Shown: piece by piece, positions 34,556 through 47,063 of the stretch
How positions within the stretch are numbered: position 1 is the stretch's first letter
Layout: every line of letters starts with the position of its first letter
From: Primula veris
Taxonomy: Eukaryota > Streptophyta > Magnoliopsida > Ericales > Primulaceae
Length of the DNA stretch: 64,000 bases
Direction of reading: 5' to 3'
NCBI GenBank assembly: GCA_963682055.1
Contig: OY821744.1
Span: 27,938,967 to 28,002,966, forward strand
Notes under the pieces: generated by a model
Seen by the model: only the letters and a program-made list of their open reading frames with translations
Told to the model about the DNA's origin: nothing
The model's database searches: none
Made by a program: the position numbers and the translations under genes

Positions 34556-35928
34556 TGATGATGATGATAAGGAGAGAGAGAGAGAGAGAGAGAAAGAGGG
34601 TTTTTTAATGGTTTATGCGAGATTTACAATATGTGAGTGATGAAAATACTACTGTGAGTTACCTGAATTATTGGAGTTAAATACTTTAATGCTTTATAAT
34701 TCCTTCTAATTTCAATTAATCAAATGCCTAATTGCATCACTACTTTATGCCAACACCCAGATTTACAATGTGACTGATGACCCAAAATCTCAATCTAGTC
34801 TAATTTTAGTTAACCATATAGGTCGTTGTAATTTATGTCTATGCATATTTTTTAACAATGATAATCAGGTGATTAGATATACCGATGTAAGAATCGAATC
34901 GAACCGAATAGATGAAACCGACACAATGGAAACCAAACAAACCATAAAAAACAAGAATGTCGGAATAATTTAGATTTAAAAATAAAATAAAAAAATTACA
35001 TTAAGTTATGAACTCAAGTTTCAGCTTCGTATTATTAGAGTTTCCGAAAAGTATTATTCAAAGCTCTGATTGAGTTTCAAATACATATCGTACTCGTTTC
35101 ATAGAAATGCGTTTCCGATCCAACCCCGAGTCCCCTAGTAACATATGGGTTCGACTATTTCATAATACACTTTCAAAATTTAATGTATTAAAAAGTGTAC
35201 GGAGAACCCACATTCTTCCATTCCCTCTTATATCACGTGTAAATTTTTTTTCTTTCTTTTTTTCACATTCTACGTTTTCGTTTCTACCTTTATTTATTAC
35301 TACCTCAGAACTACTTTCATGTTTTCGTGTGACTTGTCAAAACGTAATGGTAACTGACTTCTCAATTAAGACAATTATTTTCTTGGTACTGTTAAGACAA
35401 TAATTAAAGAGTATAGGCCAGTTTAATCTTGGATGACATTATCATATTAAACATAAAAAACATGTCATATGTAAATAATTTAGCACCGAAGGATTTAATT
35501 TCTAGTGACAAACATCTTTCTTAAGATAACTAAGAGGTCCGTTAATTAATCCAGTGGCGGAGCCAGAATCAGTAATTGGGGGCTGTATTTTAAAATTTCA
35601 ATATAGGATGGCTAAATTGTTTTTTGAAAATACGGGGTTGTAGCCCCTGACATTTCCCGTTTGCTCTCCAGGCTAATCTTATCAACTTTAAAATCAGTAA
35701 ATTTAAATACGCAGTTAAAACTTCAAATATATAGCTTGTGAAATTTTAGTTTGCCCAAAGTCCCAAGTATGTCAAATAATAGGAGCTTTGTTCTAATTTT
35801 ATCCTGACAGGTTAAATTAATTTTTTGAAACTGTATGCCAAGTGTTTGATAGTTTTACTGAAGGAGTAGGAAAACCCATTTACTATACTAGTTTTTTTTT
35901 CTTTCTAAATGGTCATTGATTTTCACCA
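34556..35928. promoter_or_regulatory. Divergent intergenic region between TOC75-3 and PPR gene
   Basis: Contains the TOC75 leader with a GA repeat (34571-34593) and promoters for both genes. A worn CAGTGGCGGAGCCAG repeat with GGGGTTGTAGCCCC lies at about 35552-35665. No other gene is seen. Confidence 0.5.
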
Positions 35929-37548
35929 TTGGTTCTACAAATGCTCTCCAATAATAATCAAATCACCAAAAGTAGTACTACCTTTTTCCCAATATCACAA
36001 GAAAAATACACAAATCTCATCGAGAGATACACTCGTGATCGTGCACTAAGACCGGGAAAAATACTACATAGCCAACTAATCACTAACGGATTGTCACGTT
36101 TGACACATTACGCCTCTAAGCTAATACTATTTTATGTCGAATGTAGTCATTTACCTAATGCTCGTAAAGTGTTCGAAAAAATACCCAAAACAAACATTCG
36201 ACGTTGGATTATTTTAATTGGGGCCTACGCTCGACACGGGTATCATAATGAAGCTATGTCTATTTTCCATGATATGAAAAAAGAAGGGTTGAAAGCGAAT
36301 AAGTATATTATCCCTAGCGTACTAAAATCATGTGGTCATCTCGAGAATGATCAAACGGGTAGGAAAATACATTGTGTCGTTATCAAGTATGGGTTTGACT
36401 CTGATGCATTTGTTGATAGTGCATTGATAGATATGTACTCAAAGTGTAGACAAGTTGAAAACGCGAAAAGGGTATACGATGGGATGAATGAGAAAGATGT
36501 GGTTGCGTTGAATGCCATGGTCTCGGGATATATTTTACATGGGTTTGTTAAGGAAGCGTTTAATTTTATTCAGAAAACGGAAGAAATGGGAGTGAAACCT
36601 AATTTAGTGACATGGAATACGCTTATTGCAGGGTTTTCACAGTCGGGTGATGATTCGATGGTTTCTGAAATTTTTCGATTAATGCGTGTTTATGGGGTTG
36701 AGCCAGATGTAGTATCTTGGACATCTGTTGTTTCTGGGTTTGTTCAGAATTTTCGATACGACAAGGCTTTTGCCAAATTTAAGCAGATGGTGGAACTTGG
36801 CTTATTTCCAAGCCCGGCCACTATTAGTAGTTTATTACCAGCTTGTGCAATAGTGGCTGATTTTAAGAAAGGGAGGGAAATTCACGGATATGCCGTGGTG
36901 GTTGGAATGGAAAAAGATATATACGTAAGAAGTGCTCTCATCGACATGTATGCTAAATGTGGTCTTGTTTATGAAGCAAAAACATTGTTTGACAACATGT
37001 CTGATAAAAACACGGTGACATGGAATTCTATGATTTTCGGTTATGCAAATCATGGGTATTGCACAGAAGCAATCGAACTTTTTAATAAAATGGTAACAGA
37101 CGAGGAAAAGCTAGATCACTTGACTGTTACTGCTGTTTTAACAGCTTGTACTCATGCAGGGATGGTAGAGCTTGGAGAGAATTTGTTCGTTTTGATGAGA
37201 GAGAAGATGGAGATTGAGCCAAGGCTGGAACATTATGCTTGTATGGTGGATCTTTTGGGCAAAAAAGGTAAGATTGATGAGGCGTATGAATTGATTAGCA
37301 GTATGCCAATTGAGCCGGATAAGTTTGTTTGGGGAGCACTATTGGGGGCTTGTAAACAACATGGAAATGTTGAAATTGCGGAAATTGCGGCTAAGCGTTT
37401 GATTGAGCTTGAGCCTGACAGTAGAGGGAGTAGTTTATTGATGAAAGGGCTGTATGAAAATACTGGACAATGGGGGAACGTGGTGAGAGTGAAGAAGATG
37501 ATGAAGAAAAGAAAGTTTACTCAGTTCCCTGGTTGCAGTTGGCTTTGA
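35929..37548 (+). CDS. Pentatricopeptide repeat protein, E-type (539 aa), At5g59600-like
   Basis: Organelle RNA-binding protein of the PPR family; its target is unknown. Single exon, no introns. Repeats begin around residue 60 and carry the usual motifs: RPGKILHSQLITNGL, YASKLILFYVECSHL, NARKVFEKIPK, DAFVDSALIDMYSKC, GVKPNLVTWNTLIAGF, GVEPDVVSWTSVVSGFVQN, DIYVRSALIDMYAKCGL, LEHYACMVDLLGKKGK, then an E-like C-terminus (KFVWGALLGACKQHGNVEIAE ... QFPGCSWL). There is no DYW domain. Length and the ordered sequence match my memory of Arabidopsis At5g59600 (about 534 aa). The N-terminus is only weakly like a targeting peptide. A second in-frame ATG at codon 5 could be the true start. Confidence 0.93.
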   Translation: MVLQMLSNNNQITKSSTTFFPISQEKYTNLIERYTRDRALRPGKILHSQLITNGLSRLTHYASKLILFYVECSHLPNARKVFEKIPKTNIRRWIILIGAYARHGYHNEAMSIFHDMKKEGLKANKYIIPSVLKSCGHLENDQTGRKIHCVVIKYGFDSDAFVDSALIDMYSKCRQVENAKRVYDGMNEKDVVALNAMVSGYILHGFVKEAFNFIQKTEEMGVKPNLVTWNTLIAGFSQSGDDSMVSEIFRLMRVYGVEPDVVSWTSVVSGFVQNFRYDKAFAKFKQMVELGLFPSPATISSLLPACAIVADFKKGREIHGYAVVVGMEKDIYVRSALIDMYAKCGLVYEAKTLFDNMSDKNTVTWNSMIFGYANHGYCTEAIELFNKMVTDEEKLDHLTVTAVLTACTHAGMVELGENLFVLMREKMEIEPRLEHYACMVDLLGKKGKIDEAYELISSMPIEPDKFVWGALLGACKQHGNVEIAEIAAKRLIELEPDSRGSSLLMKGLYENTGQWGNVVRVKKMMKKRKFTQFPGCSWL

Positions 37549-40500
37549 GGCATATAAGACGAAGTGCCTTGTTCAGACTCAACAAGAATGAATAATATCA
37601 AAATTTGAAACTCTGATTCTGCAGTCAGATAAGAGGCATATACCAAGTGACTGAAATGAAAAGAAGAAATAAATATATATGATTGTTTCAAATTAACAAT
37701 TTTGGCTCCAAAGTCCAGAATGTATCACAAATATCAGGACTTGCCCTTTTCCGACTCTGCAAGCATGAGGATGGAAATTACAAAAAGGCAAACGAGCCAT
37801 AAGACCAATGTTTCAAATTTCAAATTTACGATTTTTTGCTCTCCACTGTATGTCTGTATCATGTTACGCAATATTACCTCCTAAATGTCATTTTAGCTTC
37901 CCAGTTTAGATTACCACATAAACCAAACCCTTCAGTGTTCCTGGTTTTGATTTCCTTCGCCTAATGTCTGTAACCCTATAGAACTTTGGACAAAAGAAAC
38001 TCATCTACTACTCGACAATACTTGGTTTCATTCTTTCTACTATTTTTAATATCAGTCATTTACACCCATGCCTCACACTGTATTTAGTCCTAGATATAGA
38101 AATGATATTTTAGTTATACAAATAGACAATCTTTTGTAGTTGGAAGCCTCCAGCTATGTTTCTGTCTGGTGTTCATATATGTCGCAGGAGACATGAATAT
38201 ATGATGAATTTACTAACCATTTACGTCATAAGTGAAACAAAAGATGTTAAAATAATTTTCAATTTGCAACATTATCTTCACAACTGTAGCATAACTGCAG
38301 TTATCGACACACATATTCTAAATAAGATTACAGGTCCTTTTTCGAAATGACTTCATTATTCAAATAATTCGGCAAAAGATTCAGGTTGAGCTCTTGTGTT
38401 CCCCCCCTTCCTCTTCCCACAAACCCATGGGTCAGATCGAACCAATAATTTCTTATCCTTGAAATCATTAGGCTGTTAAACTGTCATAATGAGGCTGTTC
38501 TGAAGGTCAAAGTTACAAGAATCATCAGCCAAGTGAGAACGAAAAACAAATTAGGTATGAGCAATAACACCGGTGATCAACAAGTGACGCTAAAATTAGA
38601 GGATAAGAATTAATATAAGTAGAGTAGGAACTATCCAAGCCAACAGCAGACAAATGATATAACAGCAGACAAATATATCATCTACTAATGATCTAATTCA
38701 AGTACAATCATATTTCAAGATCGTAAAAAAGTTCACAATATATCCCCAGAGAGGAGATATTTAGAAAAATTGGCGCTCCTAAAAGAATACATAATCTGTA
38801 TGAGCGTGTGATGAAACTGAGAGATCAAAAGAGATAAATAAGATCTTAAGAAACCTAACTATACAAATAATAATGCATCATACAACAGGCACAAAATGAA
38901 CAAGTACATCATGACAAATCGTTTCATACTTCCCAGAACACAAACCTAATATAATATAAGAAACTAGAAGGTAGAATTTGGTGCATACATGTACACCATG
39001 TAGAAACCATGCGTTGACATATTTTTGTTCCTAAATACATAAAAATAAAAGTCAGAATAAAAGACCCTTTTCCTGTCAATGTGTGAATGGATGTATTGAG
39101 AATTTTGTTAAAAGTCTTTATTGGAAAACTCCACCCAAAACTAAATATAAGTAACATAGGAAACACAGAAATCGAAAGTCCGAGTACAGTGACAGATGAA
39201 ACCACAATTCAGGACCTATATTATCTATGATGTGAAATTTACCTAAAAAAACATATTTTATAAGGTAACCCCTGATATTAACCTCTAAAGTCCAATTAGA
39301 CAAGTATGCATATTTAGAAGGGAAAAGATAAATAACATTTGCATTAAAGGTGACAATACCATTATTGATGTGGTGAACTTCTGAGACCAGCTAGGGAGCA
39401 GCCATGTGCTCGTATTCATATGTACAAATGGTGCTCACAGGGGATAGAATAAATTTAAACTTAATATAGTGTCAGTGTCAGCATATTTATGCTCGCTTAG
39501 TGGTGCACATATAAAGCAGAGGATTTCTATATCAGTCCTGTCTTTCTACAAATTATTTGAATGGGAGGGCAGAACAGTTAAACCAAGCGTATTAAAAAAA
39601 AGTTACCAGCATTAAGTACCCACACAGTGTTCATTGTTTAACGCGGTTGAATCGCACAAGACATACTAAAGGCCTACAAAAAATTGAGTTTTTTTTTCTG
39701 TTTTGGTTTTCCATGTAGAAAACTGTGAGCTTCTGTGATGACAATGATAACATTATGACTGTAAATAATCCTAATCGAGATAATTATCTTCTATACAAAT
39801 GCCTAATAATGTGATGTGAACTTGAATACATGACACATATATCTCCCGGCAAGTTCAATTGATTCTTACTCGATATAAAAATTTGCAAAGGATCAAATTG
39901 AACCCCGTAACTTGCACCTATCTGAGCTCCCTTTCTCTTAAGACTTAAATATCAAATCCCACGTTGTTAGAAACTGGGATTTGTCGGCAATCAATATTGC
40001 AGATAAAGGGGAACGTTAAATAAACGCCTTTAAACAGCAGTTTACCAAGAAAAGATAAATCAATAAATGAGATGTTGAACTTGAGTTTGATAGTTTAGCA
40101 CCTAATCCAGTTAAAAAAGGGAAAAAGAAGAAGAGAAGAGCAGCATCTCCGTACTCGATGTAGGCAAAGTGTTAGAACTTAGTACAGTTCAGACAACTTT
40201 AATGAAACAAGTGTGCACAATAGCATCGGTTCGTCCTTTTATTTTTTATGGAAAAACTATGTTTCTATGTGAATTAGTATAGTAAGATGTTTTAGATGCA
40301 AAGAGTTTTAAGGGGGGAAATTACAACAATTAAGACAAAAGTGGATCTCTCATGAGATCCTATATATAAACAGATTCAACAGTCTTGTATTAACAGAAGA
40401 CAGTTTGCCGAATATATTATGAAGTTAGTCAGATGATTTAGTATCGTAGCCAAGAAGTTACGATTCTACTCCAGAACTGCATAATATTGACTAAGAGTTT

Positions 40501-42402
40501 GCGTGAGCTGGATGTATATTGCAGAAACAGTCAGACAGATAACTAGATAGATAAACCTAGTTAACAATTTAATGATACATATCAACCAAAAAAAAACTCA
40601 CTCGATTATATGAGGTCTTCTTAGAAAGTATTTTCAGTGGGGCGTGCGAGTTGCTTTCATACTCTAATTACTCTTGTTTATCTGGGTTTTTTTTAAACTC
40701 GCTTAGGACATATACTAACAATAAACATGAAGGAAGTTTAGTGATTGAGAAGTTCTGATAATTTTTTAGATTTAACAAGTAGATGACGCAACTGCAGAAC
40801 GACTGTCAACTAAGTAACTAAAAACTGATGAGGACCTTATATTATGAACTAAACATATAAATTCATGTATTTCCTGCAAGAAAATCATGTCAAAACTTAA
40901 TGACGGAGTATACGTAATATGATAAGTCTATGGGATGGGAGGCAATTTTTAAGACACAATGCTAGTCAATGGTTGGTTAAATGAGATTTCATTGAATGCA
41001 AACCTTAAACGCTACCAGAATGCTAGGAAATAACCATTCCACAAGAAACTCTTTGGTTTTAATTGATGTATGTTGTGAGTAAAATATGGCTTTGCATAGG
41101 AATGTGATAATCCATTATGACGCGTCTTTATAATCCTATTCCAGTAACTCAGCAAGCAAGGAGAAGTTGATAACTTGTAGAAGATTCATTCGGGTCAAAA
41201 GTCTCCGAGTTTTTATACACATGTTTGGCAAATTCAAAGTTTAATTTAAAAAGGCGTGAAAAAATTGAGATACCCTCTTGTCTAAGTTCAAGATGCTCTT
41301 ACGATTTTAGTTGCAACTCAATTATAACTCAAGTTGTAAGGCCTTTTAACTTATGGACCACGTTCTAATCTTTATTCATCATTATATTCTCAATAGATTG
41401 CTTAAAGAATCTTTCTAGGTCCACTCGGACAAATCTCAGTTGCATTTCAGTTCTAACCGAAACTGTAACACTGCTAATAATCTGTTAAACAAGTGATTAA
41501 AAACACCTTTTTATATTGATAATAAAGTTGTAGATGTTGCCATAACAATGACAATCAAGCTTATCTAAACTAGATACTCACAAGAATTAGTGAATTATTG
41601 AATACTAAGAATAAGAGAAAATTTAAAAATTTATGTGAAGAGGCCCGGCCAAATATAAAATAAAAAAAATTAGACCCAATTTTGGGAAGGTAGAAACTAG
41701 CATCAGAGCTAACTTTAAACACAAATTTATAAAAAGAGAAATAATTGAAGGAACTTCAATACCACTCTTTAAGTTTTAACGTTTCAGTTGTAAAATACCA
41801 AAAAACATTCAGCTTTTAAAATACTGATTCTCAAATATGAAATACTTTCTAATTTTGTACCGGAGTTCAATTTCCCTACCGAGTTGGAGGTGAACACAAA
41901 TTCTGCAACATTCCATAACCTCATCAAACACGGTTAGACCAGTTTCAATGATTTTATTAACTTTTTCATATAAAAAGAACTTCTCTTTGTCATTCCATTC
42001 CCTGCTAGAACAATTTCAAAAGCTATTTCATCCTACCATAAAATAACGTTTATTGATGCATTGTAAATTCACCCAAAAATGCGTAAAAGGATATACGATA
42101 ACCATTCATTCTGAGTCCAACATAAATCTTATATTTATTGATTCATTCGTCCCAGCCAACAAAACAACAATTCAAAACAACACCGCTACTGAATAAACAT
42201 CAATCCTAATAAATGAAAAAAAAAAAAACTATCTTAAGGACTTGTTTGATTGCAAATTACACTCGGCCTTTTTTGCTAAGGCAGCTTAATTTAATCGAAA
42301 GCTGCAACCAAGCAAGCCAACGGTAAACCAAAAAACCTACACAAAACCAACAAATTCACCTCTTCGTGAACCGCATAAATAAATATAAATATATATCTAA
42401 AT
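37549..42402. other. 4.9-kb gene-free region between PPR and LUX-like genes
   Basis: AT-rich sequence with no open frame of coding quality, no recognisable RNA gene and no long repeat that I could detect, apart from the small MITE at 42237. It contains the 3' UTRs of the two convergent genes. A long non-coding transcript cannot be excluded. Confidence 0.5.
42237..42320. mobile_element. Short MITE, TTTGGTTGCAGCTT family, downstream of LUX-like gene
   Basis: Left end AGGACTTGTTTGATTGCAAA, right end AAAGCTGCAACCAAGCAAGCC, inverted to each other. About 84 bp, the shortest copy seen. Confidence 0.65.
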
Positions 42403-43882
42403 CTACTTATCGTTACCCCCTGCATGCTGACGATGCTGGTACGACCCGAACGCCTCCCTCTGCTGGTTCATCCACGCGTACCCTCCCCCGTGATGATGAT
42501 GACCTGGCACCATCGGGACATGCATCATCACAGGCATCGCCACCTGTCCTCTCTCTCCTCCCCCTCCTGACTCGGACTCCCCCTCATCGTGCGACATTCT
42601 CTTCAAATAAAGCCGATACTTCTGGAGGTGACTCGCGACGTTCTCCCTCGTCAGCCCCTCGACGTTCATCATCTGCATGATCGTTTTAGGGACCGCGTTT
42701 TTGAGCCCTAGGTGGGTTACAACATCCACGAACCGCTTGTGCAGCTGAGGTGTCCACACCAGCCTCGGCCTCTTGACCCCCTATTTATCATCAATATAAA
42801 TCATATAAATATGGGTGTTATAAATACACATGTTTCTGCTTACGGGGTATTCTTTTCGAATTCTTGTGCTATCTACGCTATGTTTGGGAACAGACTTTTA
42901 GTCCAAAATCAAATTTTAAAAATGTGTTTTAAAATTCCACTGAAAATCTAGATTTTTTAAAGCATTTTTAGCCTAAAAATCAGCTTTTTAGAAGCTAAAT
43001 AATCTGACTATCCAAACACCCACAAATTTTTAAAATCTAAATCCAAAAATCAGCTAAAAAAATCTGTTACCAAGCGGAACCTTAAGAACAAAATGCTAAC
43101 GCGTGATTATACAAATCAAATCACGACTCACCAAATTGAAACCAGCTCAATGTATTTTTTAATGAGATCATAAACGTAAATATTATACTAGTACCATCTT
43201 AGCTCAATCAAAAGATGGGTTATAGTTATACACTTAATACATTGAGCTGCTTTCAATTTGGTGAGTCGTGATTTGATTTGTATAATCACGTGTTTGCATT
43301 TTGTTCTTAAGGTTCCGTTTGGTAACAGATTTTTTTAGCTGATTTTTAGATTTAGATTTTAAAAATCTATGAGTTTTAAGCTTTTGAAAATCATATTTTT
43401 AGCCTAAAAAAGTTTTTAAAAAAATCCAAAAATAAAAAATCTGGATTTTGGTTGGATTTTTAAAACAGATTAAAAATTTGACCAAATAATCTGTTGCCAA
43501 ACCAAACACACTAAATTTAATAGGATAAACGGAGATTAACTAACTAACTACAGTTTCATTTTAAAGGGTGTTTTTTTCCCAATACCTTTGCCACGTCATC
43601 ATCTCCCTCCTCCTCCGTCACCACCACGTCATCGATTTTCGTCGGATCAGAGGCTTCACCACCACGGAGGGAGGAGATGGTGGATTGGGAGGCGATTTCA
43701 ACGTCGATTAAAGTCCGATAGGGTTCCGGCGAGATGCTGAAGGCGGAGGCGAGCTCCGGCGGGATTAATTGATGAGAGAGAGGTGTCAGATCGTCGCTCG
43801 AAGGTAACCCTAGCTCCCAATCGGAGACCCGATCGTCTTCTCCGCCACCTCCGCCGTACTCCGTCATCGCCGCCTCTTCCAT
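42403..43882 (-). CDS. LUX: LUX ARRHYTHMO / BOA-type GARP (MYB-like) clock transcription factor
   Basis: Evening-complex DNA-binding subunit that with ELF3 and ELF4 represses clock and growth genes at dusk. Two exons, 43586-43882 and 42403-42780, joined in phase ([15 protein letters not shown]), give 224 aa. The N-terminal motif [42 protein letters not shown] is characteristic of LUX/BOA, as is [11 protein letters not shown]. The GARP domain (about residues 100-165) is complete: [58 protein letters not shown]. The C-terminus is His/Gly rich ([15 protein letters not shown]). The protein is shorter than Arabidopsis LUX (323 aa) or BOA (298 aa) because of a compact linker and tail. The intron interrupts just before the GARP domain and is occupied by an inverted pair of MITE-like arms. 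Two evening elements lie about 390-420 bp upstream. I cannot tell LUX from BOA; the gene probably represents both. Confidence 0.94.
42878..43505. mobile_element. Inverted MITE pair / foldback in the LUX intron
   Basis: Two AT-rich elements with ends like TTTGGNAACAGATTTTT face each other (42878-43080 and 43310-43505). They and the sequence between form an inverted repeat. The inner arms (43026-43157 and 43236-43366) are about 131 bp with roughly 96% identity around a 78-bp loop. Confidence 0.85.
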
Positions 43883-44269
43883 CGCCGGAGACTCGATTCT
43901 CTGATGGTGAGGCTTTAGTTTTTTTGACTAAAAAAATAAATAATTGTGGAGTGAAAAAAAGTGAATTTTGTACTTATATCTATATATAGAATTATAGATA
44001 TAGATTACAAAAAATAAAATAAAATTATAGATACATAGTCGATTTTCCGATTTTTTGAAAAAAGAGATTAAATAATTGTGGAGTGAGAACAGTGATTTAT
44101 TTATGTATGTATATATATAGAATTATAGATATAAAATAATAAATATAGATTATAGATACATATATATATATATATAGAGAGAGAGAGATGGGATTAAAAT
44201 AAGAGAGAGAAAGTGAAAAGTGCAAAGTGAGATTTCAAATCAGAAATGCCAGCGTGGCATATTAAGCGT

Positions 44270-44300
44270 AGATATTTTATCAAGATCTAGTAAAATATCT
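44270..44300. promoter_or_regulatory. Inverted pair of evening elements upstream of LUX
   Basis: AGATATTTT at 44270-44278 and AAAATATCT at 44292-44300 are the two orientations of the evening element AAAATATCT, the CCA1/LHY/RVE binding site. They lie 388-418 bp upstream of the LUX start codon, in the expected position for dawn repression of an evening gene. Confidence 0.8.
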
Positions 44301-46097
44301 GTAAGGATAGGTATAGGTGTTTTACTAATAAACCTCTGAACTATGAATACTTTCATTTAGGCCCACCTCATAGGATGATAGCATCAATTTATTCAAATTA
44401 TGGAATAATGGGGTGAAATACTCACTTTTTCCTAATTTAACATGTAACACCATTTACCAACCTCTTTATCATATTCCTTATAAATTCACTAATTCTTTAT
44501 TTAATTATGTTTTAGCAACTTATACGAGAAAATAAGAGTAATAAATCAAATGTAAGAGAAGTAAATGTGAACCCAAGTGATCATATAAGTAATGGATGAC
44601 AGTTGAGAGTGAAATACAGGCCCACATTGAAAATTATGTTATTTATATAGATTGGTACGAGTTGTTTTTTGGGCTCAAAATCAACAATTTAAGGAAAAAC
44701 TAGCTTATAAACATATTGATACATATGCTCTCAACAGGCTATCTTCGTTTTGCAATTAAATCTTGTGATCAGATTTAGAAAAATAGAACTTTGTATATGT
44801 TGGTTCAAATAATACACGCAAAATTATTTCCTTTCAAAAAAAGTCATCGAGAGTGGAGGGGGTTGATTACATAACGCATATAGTTTATGTGAGTTAGTTG
44901 CAGAGGTAGAAAGAGTTATTTACAAAACATTCAAACATTGTTTGTTTGCATTAATGTTTGAGGGATTGGATATATATTACCGTGAGATCTAAAAAATGAA
45001 TGTTTGGTTACACAAAATTAGTTACAGTAATCATTTGAAATATCAACCATGGGTGGTATTTAATTTGGTATCCTTGGAATAAAAATTTAAAATACAAAAT
45101 TGACTGCCTTTATTGGTAGTTTACCTATTCGTCGACTATCTTGCACATTTATGATAATTGACAAAATAGTAAAATAGATTATTAATCCCATTTCAAAAGT
45201 AATGTAAACAAACAACATACTTCACTAATGAGTTTGATTGTGAGTTCATAATCTTTTGTTCTCCAATTCTTATTAATCCCATTTCAAAAGTAATGTAAAC
45301 AAACAAATATGGGGTATTTTGTTATATATTCCTTGTCTATTACCATTCAATAAAAGCCTTGATAGTTGGGCAAGTTGGGAAAAAAGTGCAGAGTGGGCTT
45401 ATCTTTTATTATAAGAAAAGTGGTGATGTGGACCAATAATTGTGAGAAACGTTGTGGACGGTCGGATCTAAAACGTGGCCAATTTATGGTAGCACAAATT
45501 GAGGGCTTTGTATAATCGGTGAGTTAAAGATTTGGTTAATGGATCGGAGGATGGATAAGGAATGCAACTTTTAGTGGATATTGAGTTTTCACGTGCTCAA
45601 TAGTGAACATAATTTGTATAATTTTGTATTTTAAGGTTTTCAAAAATTATTTGTATATAAATGAATTAGTAGGTTACCAAATTAAACAAAAAAAACTCCA
45701 CATCTTATGCACTTTTACTTTCAAATACATGTGAGATATGACATAATGAAAGTGGAGAGTTGTTTTTAGTGTCATTCTTGTTTTACTTATCTATTTAAGT
45801 AAATAAATCTCCTTTTCTTCATTTCTTGGAATACAGTCGCTTTACATTAGTCATGCCTAATGAAGTTTTTCGCCATTACGCAAACCGATTTTTTTGTATA
45901 TCGACATGTACTCATCAACTAACTTCTGAAATTGTTTTATTTTTTTACATCAAAATAAAAGTAATTTTAGTTAAATTAGTATCTTTCATCTCATTTACAG
46001 TAAACTAGACTGGAGTAACTCTTTTTGTGGGAAAAAATAAATCGGTCACATGGCCAATTAAATAACCAAGACTATGAAGAAAGTTGAGATAAAAGTG

Positions 46098-46440
46098 AGA
46101 AATAGAGCTAGGCCTGGAGGCTTTTGAATCTGGGTAAGCTTACAGAAGAAGATGAAGATTACAACTTCACAACTGTAATTTGGAAACCTGAAATGACCTG
46201 ATTTTTAAGTGTTGAAAGGAAATTGCATTTGCTATGGCTTTGTAAGCATTGGCAATTCACATATCCGGGAGTTTCTACTGCCTTAGAATATTTTTGAAAA
46301 ACAGCCATCATTTTATAAACAACCACTCGGAAAATGAAAAAAGCTGGATTAATCAAGGCCTGGAGGCATCTGAATCTGGATAAACTTACAGAAGAAGATG
46401 AAGATTATAGCTTTACAACTGTAATTTCAGTAAATATATA
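46098..46440. repeat. 80-bp direct repeat with coding-like sequence
   Basis: GGCCTGGAGGC, then CTTACAGAAGAAGATGAAGATTA and ACAACTGTAATTT occur at about 46110-46180 and 46358-46430 (roughly 85% identical). Both can be read as a LNLDKLTEEDEDY-like peptide, which I cannot assign. Possibly fragments of a captured exon. Confidence 0.6.
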
Positions 46441-46951
46441 GGTTTGTATAAATAATTGGAATCACCATCCGGTGTATCAGAATCACGAAATCAGATAGTA
46501 ATAGGAGCTTTTAACATTTCAGTAAATAAAAGAAGATAAAAAGCATCTGGCCTGTAACTTGATGGATGGATGTTAAATGTTTTTCCTTGGATTATTTTCC
46601 ATCACTCTGGTATTAGCCTCTACCAGAGTTTTTAGCTCTGAACAATTAATTAACATCAAATCTTTTGTAAACCCATTCTTTCTCGAAAACATGATAACTA
46701 GAAAAACGAAAAAGAAAAGTATATGGAGCCATAATAAATAGAAAAAGGGGGATAACGATAAGTAAAACATCTAATAACTTGTCTGTACCAAAGACAAAAT
46801 CGAGCCCTCGCCTAATTCATCAACTTTGCACATGGCTACACTTTTTACAGGCGCGCGGTATTAGAATGTAATCTACCTCATACGTTGTTGATTTCACAAC
46901 CATATAAACCTTGGACTACACAATGTACATACTTTTAGTACAAGCAACCAC

Positions 46952-46957
46952 TTTATT
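46952..46957 (-). terminator. Candidate polyadenylation signal of the Pumilio gene
   Basis: AATAAA on the minus strand, about 110 nt after the stop codon at 47064-47066, in a U-rich context. Confidence 0.6.
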
Positions 46958-47063
46958 TGCAAGCTCGCACCCGAATGAAAAGATACGGAAATAAAACAAA
47001 ACAAAAGAAAGAGCTAGCTCAAACTAGCCTCCGGTTAGCTATACAACTTTCTTTCCCGTCTAA

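Larger units (their letters stand above)
43883..46951. other. Upstream region of LUX and spacer to the Pumilio 3' end
   Basis: Near 44160-44215 are (TA)n and (GA)n microsatellites. A direct repeat with CCCATTTCAAAAGTAATGTAAACAAACAA occurs at about 45187-45215 and 45277-45305. No gene is recognised. Confidence 0.5.

Noticed and set aside
42366..42680. Plus-strand frame opposite the LUX exon 2
   Set aside because: Shadow of the GARP gene's GC-rich C-terminal region.
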